Of a stretch of 64,000 nt of DNA, positions 33,702 to 44,980 are shown piece after piece. The notes under the pieces are model-generated. The model did not search any database, was not told where the DNA came from, and saw only the letters and a list, made by a program, of their open reading frames with translations. Location of the stretch: the NCBI GenBank assembly GCA_013368315.1, contig JAACJM010000205.1:86138-150137 (forward strand), written 5' to 3'. The stretch comes from Tetrapyrgos nigripes (taxonomy: Eukaryota > Basidiomycota > Agaricomycetes > Agaricales > Campanellaceae). Positions within the stretch are counted from its first letter, which is position 1; each line of letters starts with the position of its first letter. A program made the position numbers and the translations under genes.

Positions 33702-34846
33702 AAGAGCACTTGTAGACATTCTTGAATCTGTCTCTTCAGTTCTACATCTCCTATTGCAATGACTACTCCTGGCCTTGTAGCACATATCCTAAAGAATCTA
33801 GTATCCAATAATAACCTATCTTTGTTGTCATCCTTGACCCCCTCTTTATGATCTGGTTGTTGGGATAGGGGATCACTACGATTAAGGACTCCTGGTTTGT
33901 GAACAAGAATAAAGTCTAATCATATAAGGAATAATGCCATTCTTGCTTGTTGTTGGCTTAATTTTTGAGCTGTTCTGAAATATGCTAAGTTCTTGTGATC
34001 AGTTAGAATTTCAACAGTATGTAGTGCCATGCATCTAGTCCATGTATAATTGCCAGTAGTTCTTTATTGTGAATATCATAATTCTGTTCTGTTTTGGATA
34101 GGGAGTTTGATAGATATGCCACTGGGTGCCATTTATTGTCAGGTCCTTTTTGAGCTAGAATCCCTCCTGCAGCATAGTCAGAAGAATTGACTTCTACTCT
34201 ATACAGTTTAGAATGATCAGGCATCAAGGGTACAGGTGAGGAGGTGAATGCATCTTTGAGTGCCTGAAAGGCTTCTTCAGTTTTGATAGACCATTTCCAT
34301 GGCTCATCCTTCTTGGTTAGATCAAAAATTGGTTGAGTGATCTTAGTGAAATCCTTTATGAACTGATGGTAGAAATTTCCAAACCCAAGGAACAATTGAA
34401 TATCCTTGATCAATCATGGGGTTGGCCATTCAGTGACACCTTTAACTTTAACTGGATCCATTGCCAAAGTGTTGTGTGAGACAATGAGACCTAGGAATTC
34501 CACTGAATTGGTTTCGAAGGTACATTTCTCCAGTTTTGCATACAGGTCAATGTCTTGAAGTCACACTAACACCTGCTTGACCATCTGCTGATGTTCATCT
34601 GAGGTTTCCGTAAAGATTAAAATGTCATCCATATAGATTACCACTTTTCCAGAATTGATGAGGTCCTTGAAAAGAGTATTCATCATTGCTTGGAATGTAG
34701 CAGGAGAGTTCATAAGACCAAAGAACATCACTGTTGGTTCAGAAAGTCCTCTGTTGGTTTTAAATGCCACCTTCCATTCATTCCCCTTTTTGATTTGTAA
34801 TGTTGTTATATCCCCATTGAAGATCAATTTTGGAAAAGACTTGTGC
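33702..34846 (-). pseudogene. G1 RNase H and reverse transcriptase, 3' half
   Basis: RT motifs are KKGNEWKVAFKTNRGLSEPT,VMFFGLMNSPATFQ and the catalytic YMDDILIF. The tether and RNase H follow: [46 protein letters not shown]. Several frameshifts and stops interrupt it. It is bounded by the copia element on the left and a solo LTR on the right. Confidence 0.85.
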
Positions 34847-35368
34847 TGTCAAGAACGTTGTCACTTAGCAATTAACCACCCAAGTCACACAGTGAACAAG
34901 ATAGATTAACAAGATATGAGAGACGAGAGAGAGATGTAAAGAGATAATGGAGACGAGAGAAGAGCGAGTAGCTGACTATGCTCAACACTGCACTGTACTA
35001 GGAGCGGAGTGGAGACGAAGTGAACAGACTGAGGAACCTAGCTACGAGATCTAAGATATATATAAGCGAGAAGTGAATATGTGGGAATGTCCATGGAGCC
35101 TAGGGATCGGAGGAGATAAGAGTATGAGTCAAGTAGAGAAATGAATATGTGGGAAGAGGAGATAAGAGTATGAGTCAAGTAGAGAAATGAATATGTGGGA
35201 ATGTCCATGGAGATAAAGGAAAATGGAGAAGTGAGTCATAGATCGGAATAGACGATGATGAGAAGTAATTAGTATTTATGGATTTATGGAAGGTGATAGA
35301 ACGGGGAGTGAATAGGTAATAGAAGAGAATGAAGAAGAAATGAAGGAGGCGAGAGGCGATTCATGACA
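34847..35368 (-). repeat. Solo chromovirus LTR inside G1 RT
   Basis: 522 bp, TGTCAAGAACG to TTCATGACA, with a perfect 5-bp duplication TGTGC on both sides (34842-34846 and 35369-35373). It has the same orientation as G1. It carries TGAACAGACT at the place of the self-priming segment, a variant form. Confidence 0.9.
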
Positions 35369-35373
35369 TGTGC

Positions 35374-37020
35374 TCTCTTGAATTTGTCTACCAGCTCAGA
35401 TATAAGTGGTAAAAGATACTTGCTCTTCACAGTTCCACAATTCAATGCTCGATAATCCCATCTTTCTTTTTAACAAAGAAGAAAGGACTTGCCATAGGGG
35501 ATTTTGAAGGTCTTATATATCCTTTGTTCAGATTTTCATCAATAAAACTATCAAGCTCCTTTTGTTCAACAGGTGATAAGGGATAGGTTTTGCAAGGATG
35601 AGGTTCGAAATCTGTTTTCAATTCAATAGCATGGTCCCATTCATTATGCATTGGTAATCATTCTGAAGTTTGTTTGTCAAAAACCCATAGAAACTGATGA
35701 TATTGAGACAGAATCTTATCTTTAAGAGGTACATCTTTCTTGGTTTCTTGAGCCACTTCTGCAAGTTCCTGAGCCTTGGTGAATCCTGCATGGATATTGA
35801 TATTTGGTGTTTCAGGTGATTCCAAGTCTGGTGTTGGGTATCCCTCTTCTTTTCTCAACAGATCTTCCATCACCTCTTGTTCCCACTGGTTCAGAATATC
35901 TCAGTATGATGAAGAGATTTAATGGGGACACGATGATGTTGACCTGCAATCTTTGGCTGTGCAATTGGTTTGAATCATCCAATTGGTTCTAACCATTTGA
36001 CTTGGTAATCCTTGTGATGAGTTTGTGGGTCGACAACAGTTGGTTTGGGAGGTTTCTGTCATGAATCCCTTCCTGTCTTCGCTTCCAGACCCTGTCTTCC
36101 ATTCCTTCTACTTCTTTTGTTCTAGATCTCGTCTCCTGGTACCTATGACTTCTATCTTCTTTGATACATCATTTCTCTGACTGACAGATCATATCTGCTT
36201 CTACTGCACATATTGACATCACTTAGACACATGACTGTCATCCTATGGTTGTCTCCATCAGATACCTGCTGATCTAGCTTCACACTTTTGTATATTTACT
36301 ACATGGCTGTCCACTTCTGTCCCTCTGATCCATACTGCTCAGCATTGTCCTCAGTACTATGTAGACTCTGGCCCAGTACTGGCTTACTCACCTATACCAT
36401 CTATTTGCCTTGTTACTTCGTCTTTGGCTCCTGTGTGGTGGCCTGAGAGGCATCCAGTACCCAGCCTGACCTCTTCTTGACAGTTTCAGTTTTGTGCATA
36501 GGTTAAGGATAGGAGGATTTTCCAGAGTACATGTCTCAGGACATCTGACCATATCCACTCAAGAAAATGACCAATCTATATCTGGATTGTGCTCTTCTAA
36601 CCAATTGGTGCCAAGGATTATGTCGTGATCTCCAATGTCAGTAATATAAAATTCAGCCTGTTTCTTGTGATATGATCTTTTGTCCCTGGAGTAGATCTGA
36701 AGTTTTTGAATGGTGTAGTGTCATACCCATCCCATGGTATTTTCAGAGCCATCAACATTGCATATGGGGAATAGAGTCAAGTGATTTTCTTGTGTGAAAC
36801 GGCTCTGCACCGCTATCTATTAAAGCTTCTGCATCAAATTTTCTGCCAGTAATTTTGCCGATAAGTTCAGTTTTAAGTGTTATTGAGGGTACCTGTTAGT
36901 TACAAGTGACTGCTGACATTCTCAACTCTGAAGGCAAGGTGTGCTCATGAGAAGGGTATAACACACAATATTGATTGTTCATACATTGTCCAGCATACTG
37001 TACAACTCCTCCTGATGATG
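35374..37020 (-). pseudogene. G1 reverse transcriptase 5' half and protease region
   Basis: 35374-36056 encodes [35 protein letters not shown] and the linker between protease and RT. 36488-37020 encodes the protease region, including ITLKTELIGKITGRKFDAEA and LIDSGAE-like sequence, with several stops. The two parts are separated by a solo LTR at 36057-36482. Confidence 0.75.
36057..36482 (+). repeat. Solo LTR in opposite orientation to G1
   Basis: 426 bp, TGTCATGAATCCC to TTCTTGACA, with the 5-bp duplication GTTTC on both sides (36052-36056 and 36483-36487). The ends mirror those of the chromovirus LTRs, so its sense strand is plus. Confidence 0.85.
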
Positions 37021-37035
37021 TAGCAGGGGAGTGAT

Positions 37036-38539
37036 TCAAAAATCCAATTTAAACATAGTGTCCTTCAAATATACGGCAGCCTGTTCCTTTTCTTCTCCTT
37101 CCAAACCCTTGATCCTGCTAACCATGTCTGAAATTTCCTTTATCACATTGTGAGATGGCAATGTTTGAGCTACTGTTACAGGTGACAAAATAGATGATGA
37201 CAATGACAAAGCTGAAGTGGAAGTATTGGCTGTCCTAACAGCATGAGGAGGAAAGGGACGAGTGTACTTTTGAGATGTAGATGATCTCAGAGTATTGTTT
37301 GGGAAAGTGGGACATGGGTTGCTCATATGACTGGGTTGTCTACATGCAAAGCATGCTCCTAATTTGTGAAGTCGATCCCTTTCTTTGGGTGTCAGTTTAG
37401 GCAAAGGAGTAAAGGTTGATTGTGCACCTGGTTCCATGTTCATAAGTGTGTTAACACCAGCCACCATCCTTCCCTGAGAAGGACCTGAACTTGCCCTGAA
37501 TGTGGATGAGGATTTCCAATGCCCAGATCTTTCTCGTTTTTTTTAACCACTCCAAGTGAAGGCTTACAGCCCTCTCCTTGTACTTGTCATAAGTGTGTCC
37601 CAGAGTTTTGGAGGTAATCCATCTTGATAGAATTCCAACAGGGCTGTCTCTCCAAAATCAGACTCCTCCCCATAAGTATCAAAGATACTGTTATATCCAC
37701 TGATGTCTGTTCCCTTCATCCTAGCATTCTTGATTTTAGTTCTCACCACATTGTCTGCTGCAAGAGCCTTGAAATCCTTTTTAAACCTATCTTGAATTTG
37801 TTTCAAAGTGATCCACTGCCTTCGTGCTGGTGCAACCTCTCACACTCTGTAAGTCATTGTGCTGCCCAGTCTCCTCCTTTTTCTCCTGTGAAGAACAATG
37901 GAAACAACAACACCTGACTCTCCTCAGTAGTGCACCTGGCTTTGTTCATGCACAGGTAGTTATTGAATGAAGCTAACCATTGTTTAGCCTCATTGTGTTC
38001 TCCAGTAAAGGCATCAGGTTTCCTTCCTCATTTGGAAGTACTATTGGTGTTGTTGGGTGCCACATTGGCCATAACTGAATTGTCTGGTTCTGATGGATCT
38101 GGATCTGGAGAAGGAGGGGGCCAATGAGGGGCTACAGATGGTCCTTGCTTAGAAGGGTCTGGATTAGGGTTTAGTAGATGTGCAGATGTGGAAGGTATGT
38201 TTGGAGATGGATTAGGTTGACTATGGACAGGAACAGAAGAGGATGTAGATGGTTGAGCTGGATTGGAAGTAGAAGCTACTTTGGAAGGTGGGGGTCCTAC
38301 TGGTTGTGTTCGAGGGGTCAGAAATGTTCCTTTATTGATGTCCACTTGGTCAAGATTTGGTAAGACGTATCGTTTGTTGCTTGGAGTTCTGTTTTTTGGG
38401 TTATACCAATTGGGGCAAGGTTGTTCATCACAGGAAGGCCACTTTTCTGTACTTGCTTTTCATCAATGTTGAAAATGTGTAAACAGTTTATGCAAGGAAG
38501 TTTGAGGTCAGGAGATTTAAGAGAGCTTTGTGTGTTCAT
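37036..38539 (-). pseudogene. G1 gag
   Basis: The capsid-like core KQIQDRFKKDFKALAADNVV with TFGLETALLEF-type helices precedes a CCHC zinc knuckle (CFACRQPSHMSNPC). The C-terminus KLDF ends at TGA 37036-37038 in the same place as in G4. The N-terminal part is Pro/Ser-rich. Stops and frameshifts occur at about 38025, 37815 and 37550. The pol frame lies at minus one relative to gag. Confidence 0.8.
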
Positions 38540-38593
38540 ATACTATCCTTCAGAGGAGGAATTGGAATCAAGATTGGATAGACTGAGCACCCA

Positions 38594-38818
38594 TCAAGGG
38601 ATAATGAGGGGGAGATGTTGTCCATGGCTAGAGTGATCCATAATGAAAAGTAGACCAAAGATCCCAATGGTGTACTCAGCAGTATCAGAGTCAAAAGTTA
38701 CTTGTAGGTATGCATATTGGGAAAGAGCAACTTCACCTGGTCTCAATACCCAAATCCAATGTTCCTCAATGATAAATGTGCCATTAAAATACCAAGGGTC
38801 AGACTCAACAGTTTGCAT
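38594..38818 (-). pseudogene. G1 ORF upstream of gag, homologous to the G4 upstream ORF
   Basis: The translation has DPWYFNGTFIIEEHWIWVLR and EVALSQYAYLQVTFDSDTAE, aligning with the G4 ORF at 62833-63126 at the PW, W.W, LS, Y and DT positions (about 30 percent identity by eye). It lies just before gag in both elements. No known domain was recognised. The start shown is the first in the open stretch, not a proven initiator. Confidence 0.5.
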
Positions 38819-40943
38819 ATAGTTGTAAACGATATGTCTATCAGATTTTCAGCTGGAAGGGGGAGTGGGACGTTTAGATGATCTTGATCTATGTTGGTGA
38901 TGACCCAATGAAAAGTAGCCAGGGTGTAAAGGGAAAATGGATAGGGAGGACAATTGTTGCTACACCAGTTACTTGACGTACACAGTGGATCAGCAGTCTA
39001 CTCAAAGTAGCAAGGGGTACCCAGAACCTTATTACCTGATATCACCTTGGGGGAAGGGGGAGTGTAGGGGTCCTTATGACCCAAAATGACATACTAGGTA
39101 ATAAGTACCTGGATGGCCTGTTAAAGCCTTCCTTTCAGTCTAGCACTTGTTAAAAATGTGAAATGGAGACCAAAACAGTGTCCAGGCTCATTCTGTCAGC
39201 TGAGAAACCAAATATGTGAGGAGAGCCAGACCATTCCCCTGTTACCATGTGACTTGTTACACCACATGACAGAACAAAAACAGCATGCATACATGATATG
39301 TATCACATAAATACTATTAATAGGGTAGATACCAGTGAAAACTATAAGAGACTGTGGATGGGTGGCCATGGGTTGAGGAAAGGGCAGATCTTATGTAATT
39401 ATTGCTTACACATCACCTTCCCTTTATGGCAGGAGGGGGGGAGAGGGGAGGGGGTCAGACCTGATGACTGAAAATGAAGAAAGTGGGTACCCCTTGCAAA
39501 GTAGTGTCTGCTAGCAATTGATATGAGATTGAATTGCAAGGAGGAAAGACAACATAGAAACAACAGAATGAAAATGGTATAGCTAAACTGCAGACACCCC
39601 GTGCAGACACCCTGCAAGGCTGCAGACACCCTTCGCATAGCATTGTAGATTACTGTATAGGACTATATGTACCATACCATATATATATGTGACCTACAGG
39701 ATGATTTTAAAGTTGTGTATTAGCTGTACACAGAGTGTAAAAATCTTCAAAAAAAGGAGTATAAGCACAGCCACAGATTTTTTCCTGAAACATTCTTACA
39801 GAATTTCTCTATTCAAGATATCAGGAGAGTATCTATACATTCTCATGAGTGTATCAGTGTGAATCTGTAAAGCAAGGACACTCAAGATGTCTCATAATGC
39901 TTTGAGATGCTTGCTACCTGCATTTCACTACTGATCTTTGAATGTCCTATTATATCAAACAATTGGTAGTATTTGGCTCATGTCTGAGCATGTTTCTACA
40001 AGATAATACATTATAATAACTTCAAGATAATTTGTAGTCATTGTAATTTTTGGGAAGGGTGTCTGCAGGGTGTCTGCAGGGTGTCTGCACGTGCACAGCC
40101 ACATGCAGACACCCTGCAGACACCCTGCAGACACCTTAAGTAAAGGTAGATAGTCACATCAGACACTTGCTTGTGGCAGTTAATGACCCTGTAGTAGAAA
40201 TAATACCAAGTTATTGCTGTTTTTGAAAAGTTCACGTGTGTGTCACTTTGGTTAATTTTCGAGTTTTTGGGCTCAATTTTGTGAGAGCTGCAGCTCGCTC
40301 ATTTCCCCACCTTTGCCTTCATTTTTAGCACAAAACAACATTATTTCAGTGTCTCTAGGGTATGGTGTACATAGCTAGACCTGTGATACACTTGTTGTCA
40401 TACTCACTTTTCGGGCTCCCTCTACTGTATCTGAGCAAATGTGTAATATCTGTGGGGAGTACAGGCAAGCTAAGGCTGTCTAGCAAAGCCTAGGGAGTTT
40501 ATGCAGGGATCTAGGAAGCAGCTAGAGTGAGAACAATGCCCTAGTCACAGATAATTGCAGCATGCTATTCCACATGTCATCAACTTCTGCTTTGTTCCTA
40601 TACTACCATCATGGTTCATGGCCAGCCACTTTCAGACGATCTGCGACACACTCTTATTCACCTAGGACATCATCTACCTCTCTCCAAATCAGAAAGTGTC
40701 AGAGTCACAAGTCTGAGACTTAGGTACGTGTACGAATGGCCATCATTCTTGTTATTCATAGCAGGTAGAAGAAATGTGTGTACTATACAAGAAACTAACA
40801 AGAGCAATGATTTTGACAAGGTATGAGTCAGTAGTGATAAGAATCAGAGTGTCTGCAGGGGGTGTCTGCAGGGGGTGTCTGCAGATTTCTGATACCCGGA
40901 ATGAAAATAGGGGAAAGGAATAGGAGTGAGGTGGGTGTAAGAG
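38819..40943. other. Unassigned insertion in the G1 leader, with LTR-like start
   Basis: In G4 the stretch between the upstream ORF and the 5' LTR is 360 bp; here it is 2.1 kb. A polypurine run GGGGGAAGGGGGAG at about 39049-39062 is directly followed by TGTAGGGGTCCTTATGACC at 39063, the appearance of an LTR start of another element. CTGCAG-type repeats (TGTCTGCAGGG) recur at 39590-39635, 40058-40135 and 40850-40885. No coding region was recognised. Confidence 0.45.
40058..40135. repeat. Perfect 32-bp inverted repeat (hairpin)
   Basis: The left arm 40058-40089 is three units of GGTGTCTGCA-type sequence; the right arm 40104-40135 is its exact inverse; the loop is 14 nt and contains ACGTGCAC. 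It could form a long perfect hairpin or cruciform. Confidence 0.9.
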
Positions 40944-40953
40944 AGTTTGTTCA
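40944..40953 (-). other. G1 candidate self-priming primer-binding site
   Basis: Plus strand AGTTTGTTCA, two bases from the 5' LTR at 40956. Its complement partner TGAACAAACT lies in the LTR at 41085-41094. In G4 both members carry the alternative base pair (see findings). Confidence 0.6.
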
Positions 40954-40955
40954 AG

Positions 40956-41397
40956 TGTCAAATAAACCACCCAAGTCACTCAAAAGACAGGAACAAGATA
41001 GTAGATTGGTATAGAGATAGAGAAAAATGAGCTAGCTGACTAGAGTCAACACTGTGTAAACAGATGTACAGAGTGGAGATGAAGTGAACAAACTGGGGAA
41101 TCAGTTACAAAGGATCACAAGTATATATGAGAAAGTCTAAGGGACAAGAAAGAGTTAGTGAAAATAGAACAATGAGCATATGATGTATCAGAGACGAGAA
41201 CAATAGATCAAATAAGGATAGATATAGGTACCAAATCATAGAGGAATGATTGACAGTTATCATAGGGTTTGGCAGAAGTTATAGGATTTGCTGAGTATGA
41301 ATCTGAGTATAAATCAATGAAGGAATTCCAGGTTTAATGATGAAGTAAAGGAAGAAGGAGGACAAAGAACTGTAGCAGTTCATGACAACTGTTGAGC
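40956..41397 (-). repeat. 5' LTR of chromovirus G1
   Basis: 442 bp, TGTCAAATAAACC to TTCATGACA. It is highly similar to 18355-18811 except for loss of the GGTTGCTGATACACTC segment near the start. The leader GTGAGGTGGGTGTAAGAGAG on its left matches the G4 leader. Confidence 0.85.
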
Positions 41398-41630
41398 GAC
41401 ATTCACTTGAAGGGGTATGGAAGAGGTGACTGCTACACTGGACATCGAGGAAACCTACCCAGATGACACAGTATATAGTCCCAGATTCCACTGAGATCAT
41501 GAGGATTTGTTCTACCTTTAAGCTGCTGTTCAGCTGTGTCTCTGAGGTACACTGCTTTGATGAATTTTTTGTAGTACCTGCCAAATTCCACAACGAGACA
41601 GATGTAACTCAGCACTGAATACCTGCTACA
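41398..41630. other. Short spacer between G1 and G2
   Basis: The minus strand is open across this spacer (for example GRYYKKFIKAVYLRD), but the frame continues into the LTRs on both sides and matches no family I know. No gene is called. Confidence 0.4.
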
Positions 41631-42086
41631 TGTCAAGGCTGCCAATACACTCAAATAACCACCCAAGTCACACAGGCAGAGACTGGATACAAGACAGATA
41701 GATTGAGAGAGAGATATAGATGGAAAAAGACGAGTAAGCTGACTAGGCTCTACACTGCGTAGTAGTAGTACGGAGCAGAGATGAAGTGAACGAACTGGGG
41801 AACTAGTTATGAAAGATCTCGGGTATATATGAGAAATATGAAGAGATGGGAAAAGTAAGTAAAAATAGAATGGTGCCATATGGTTAAGTAAGATAGGAAG
41901 AACAGATAAGAGATAAGAAAGATAAGAAGATAGAAAGATTGATCGACAGTTATTATAGGGTTTAAAGTCAGTAATATAAGGTTTGAAAGGTTTATTGAGG
42001 AAATGCAATAGACGAATGATCAGAAAATGGGTTCAATAATGTAGTAGAAGAGGAAGGAGGACAAAGAACTGTAGCAGTTCATGACA
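41631..42086 (-). repeat. 3' LTR of chromovirus G2
   Basis: 456 bp, TGTCAAGGCTGCC to TTCATGACA, followed by the inverse polypurine tract ATTACCCCCTCTTTA. It contains TGAACGAACT, the G4-type priming segment. Left flanking 5-mer is CTACA; no second LTR was found. Confidence 0.85.
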
Positions 42087-42097
42087 TTACCCCCTCT

Positions 42098-43990
42098 TTA
42101 AGCTGTGCTTTCACCTGGAGCATGCTTGTACTTCTCCAAATATCCTCCATGCTGATTCCCATCGAATGTACTGTAGATCCTGCTTGTACCAAGTTTGGCA
42201 GGTGATATGCATCTGGGTGATCTTGATGGAAAGTTTTGATCATCTCCTTTAATTTCGTCAACCCTGAAGCTGGTTCCCATGAATTCTCTGAGTCTGAGTA
42301 GTCCAACCATTTGACTAAATACTGTACTCCTCAACATTTTCTAGTTGGCTTCGAATCTAGAATTGCTTCAATGTTGTACTCATTATCCTCCAGCACTGGG
42401 TGCAAACACTTGTAATTCCTTGGATATACAGAGGAATTACACAAGACTTACACTGGTACACTCAATATGTAAGTCCACTTGACTTACTGAAGTATTACCA
42501 AGCACCACTGTGAGACTTCATGCCTTACAATAATCATATATAATTGTTCTATTTTTCTTGGTCTCTGGTAATACTTCAGTAAGTCAAGTGGACTTACATA
42601 TTGAGTGTACCAGTGTAAGTCTTATGTAATTCCTCTGTATATCCAAGGAATTACAAGTGTTTGCACCCAGTGCAGCAGTAATTCTGCTGGTTCACCTGGA
42701 TAGTTTTCTCCATGAGCTTCAGTTTCTTTGTATGGTGATAGTAATGACGCATGGAAGACTGGGTGAATATGCCAGGTGTTTGGTAGTTTGAGCCGATAGT
42801 TAACTTCGCTGATTACATCAGTAATTTTGAATGGTCCATGACGATGGTTTTCCAACTTAGCTTTTGGCCTTGTTGTTTTCAAATTCTTCCCATCCAACAA
42901 CACTTTATCTCCAATTTTGAACTTCACCCCTTCTTTCACGTGGTCTATATTCTCTCTCTTCATCAACTCTGCAGCAGTCATCAAACTTGCTTTTAATTCT
43001 TCCTGTAGTGCTTCTAAATTTTGAAGGCGTTCTTCAACTTTTGGTACATGTGACGAAGGATTGTGGAAGGTATCCATGGAGTAATTCGAACAGTGACTTT
43101 CCAGTGGCAGAGTGGACTCGAGTATTATGGCAGAATTCCGCATATGGTAGATATTTAACCCAATCATCTTGATGATAGTTACAGAAGGTTTGTAAGTATT
43201 GTTCGAGTTCTTGATTGAACCTTTCTGTCTCGCCATCTGTTTGTGGGTGATAAGCTGTACTAAGAGCTGAGGTAATACCTAACTTAGCATATATTCCTCT
43301 CATAACCTGGCTTGCAAATTGGGGTCCACGATCTGATATCATTTTGTCCCAAAGTTGTTGAACAATACATCAATAGTTCCATCGCTATTGATCTCTTTTC
43401 AGCATGGAGAGGTCACTACAGTCTTGGTAGATCGATCTACTGTTACATGGATTGCTGGAAGATCTGTAATGAAGTCAGTGGTAATAGTACCAAAGGGTCA
43501 TTCTGGAATGTTGTTCGGAACCAATGGTACGTGTAACAGATGGTTTTGTGCCTTGGTTAATTGGCAAGTAGCCCATCCTTTGATGTAAGTGCGAACAAAT
43601 ACTGACATACCAGGCCACCAAAATTCTCTACTAACTAATTCATAAGTTTTGAATTGGCCTGGGTGTCCAGCAGTGAGACTATCGTGATGCATCTTGACTA
43701 CGTCTCTTCATAATTCTTGGTCATGGGGAATGTAGACTTTTCCCTGAAACAGAATAATTCCGTCTTCATAGTTCCATTCCTGTAAGTCTTTGACCAGTGA
43801 GCATGGACCGTTGTTAAAGATAACTTTGAGAGCACTCACAACTTCATTGTCCTTCTTTGGACATTCTTTAATTTGTCTTCTTAATTCAGCATCTCCAATT
43901 GCAACTACCACTCCTGGTTGTGTAGCCCCGAATCCTGAAGAACCTTGGATCTAATAGCACTCTGTCCTTGTTGTCATCTTTGACCCCCTC
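42098..43990 (-). pseudogene. G2 integrase and chromodomain, truncated
   Basis: From the left: chromodomain (DYSDSENSWEPASGLTKLKE) ending KAQLKEGVMS at the LTR; the GPY/F module (KLENHRHGPFKITDVISEVN); integrase catalytic parts (MISDRGPQFASQVMRG, YHPQTDGETERFNQELEQYL); and HHCC parts (HHDSLTAGHPGQFKTYELVS, ATCQLTKAQNH). A deletion at about 43350 removes the region of the first catalytic Asp. The element is truncated near 43995, upstream of RNase H. A palindromic MITE interrupts it at 42394-42672. Confidence 0.85.
42394..42672. mobile_element. Near-palindromic MITE in the G2 integrase
   Basis: 279 bp starting CACTGGGTGCAAACACTTGT and ending in its inverse; the arms are over 100 bp, so the unit is almost wholly a hairpin. 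The G2 sequence TCCTC...CAG...CAGTAATTC resumes on the far side with CAG on both sides, a possible 3-bp duplication. No ORF of its own. Confidence 0.85.
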
Positions 43991-43995
43991 TTTAG

Positions 43996-44593
43996 TCTTG
44001 TCTCATTTAACTTTGGAACAAGATATACTTCACCTGTGTCTTTGCTGCTCACCTGTCTTTGTTGTTGTCAACCATCACTATGTATGATTTTGTGGGGCTG
44101 TGTGTTCCTTTTGGCTGCCTGTTGTCATTGTACTCATTGCATCTAGGTCCCCTGAATTGGTGGATTGGGTACTTTCCCATCTTTCTATGGATGAGTTGAT
44201 GCCCTTCTCTGTCTCTTATTTCAATTTCTGAAGCTGTACACTCCAACAAGGCCCAACTTCACTCTCTGAAACATTTACAGTGCCACACTCAGTTTATTAT
44301 TTCTGGTTCAGTTGTCCATTTACTGGGTTAACAAGAACCGTTTTGTGGTGCATGTAGTGAGAAAAGATGGCACAGTTTGGCTCAATGATGGCATGGTGCA
44401 TGGAAACACTTCATGACCTGAAGGAGGATATAACACCACAATGCTACTTATAATGATGATCCTGCATGTTCCTATATATATGCCCTGATGTAATATAGTA
44501 ATCGGCTTGCCAGCAACAGCTTGGCCTCTACCCCCCAGTTTACACACTGAATGTGCAGACTAGGTCAGGGATGTGAAGAACTTACCTATATAC
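43996..44593. other. Repeat-derived sequence, unclassified
   Basis: No gene was recognised. The segment at 44500-44530 resembles the right end of the inserted block at 19106-21559, so part of this region belongs to the same repeat family. Confidence 0.45.
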
Positions 44594-44980
44594 TTACCTT
44601 TCTCTTGTCCCTGTCCTTTGCCTCAAGTCTGATTCAATACCCACTAAAACTCCGGTCAGCCCAGTCCAATCATCTAGGAGACCATTCTCATTTGTCAAAA
44701 GTTCCTGCCAGGTGTGTTTCACCAGCTGCTTCAGGATTGGCTTCTGTCCATATTTTTTGTTTGTCATCCTACAGTCCAATTCCAGCTGTTCATTGATCAT
44801 TTTCAGCCAGCGGTTTCTTACTTCATTTTCCAAGAAAGCTTCATTGTCATTCACCATCACTCTTTCACAGCATAGTACCCAGATGAGGTGCACTAATTCA
44901 GCTATTAATATTCTCCAGAGTCTATTGTCACTGGCCTTCCTTATCCCAGTCTTCTTGCACTTCAGGCACCCATATATAGG
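44594..44980 (-). pseudogene. 3' fragment of a non-LTR retrotransposon RT/RNase H
   Basis: The frame reads ELVHLIWVLCCERVMVND, NRWLKMINEQLELDCRMTN and KHTWQELL. This layout (LIWxLRxERV, then NRW..IN..L..D) is common at the C-terminus of LINE-like polyproteins in Agaricomycetes, from memory of the family. The rest of the element is missing. Confidence 0.55.

Larger units (their letters stand above)
18355..41397 (-). mobile_element. Ty3/gypsy chromovirus G1, fragmented by nested insertions
   Basis: The LTRs at 18355-18811 and 40956-41397 are closely similar apart from an 18-bp deletion near the start of the right copy. In between, in the right order for a minus-strand element, lie an upstream ORF, gag, protease, RT, RNase H, integrase and chromodomain. 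The segments are 38818-36488, 36056-35374, 34846-33702, 24987-24594, 22257-21560 and 19105-18823, separated by inserted blocks. Flanking 5-mers (ACCAT and ACTGT) do not match, so ends may have been altered. G1 is the oldest layer of the nest. Confidence 0.85.
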
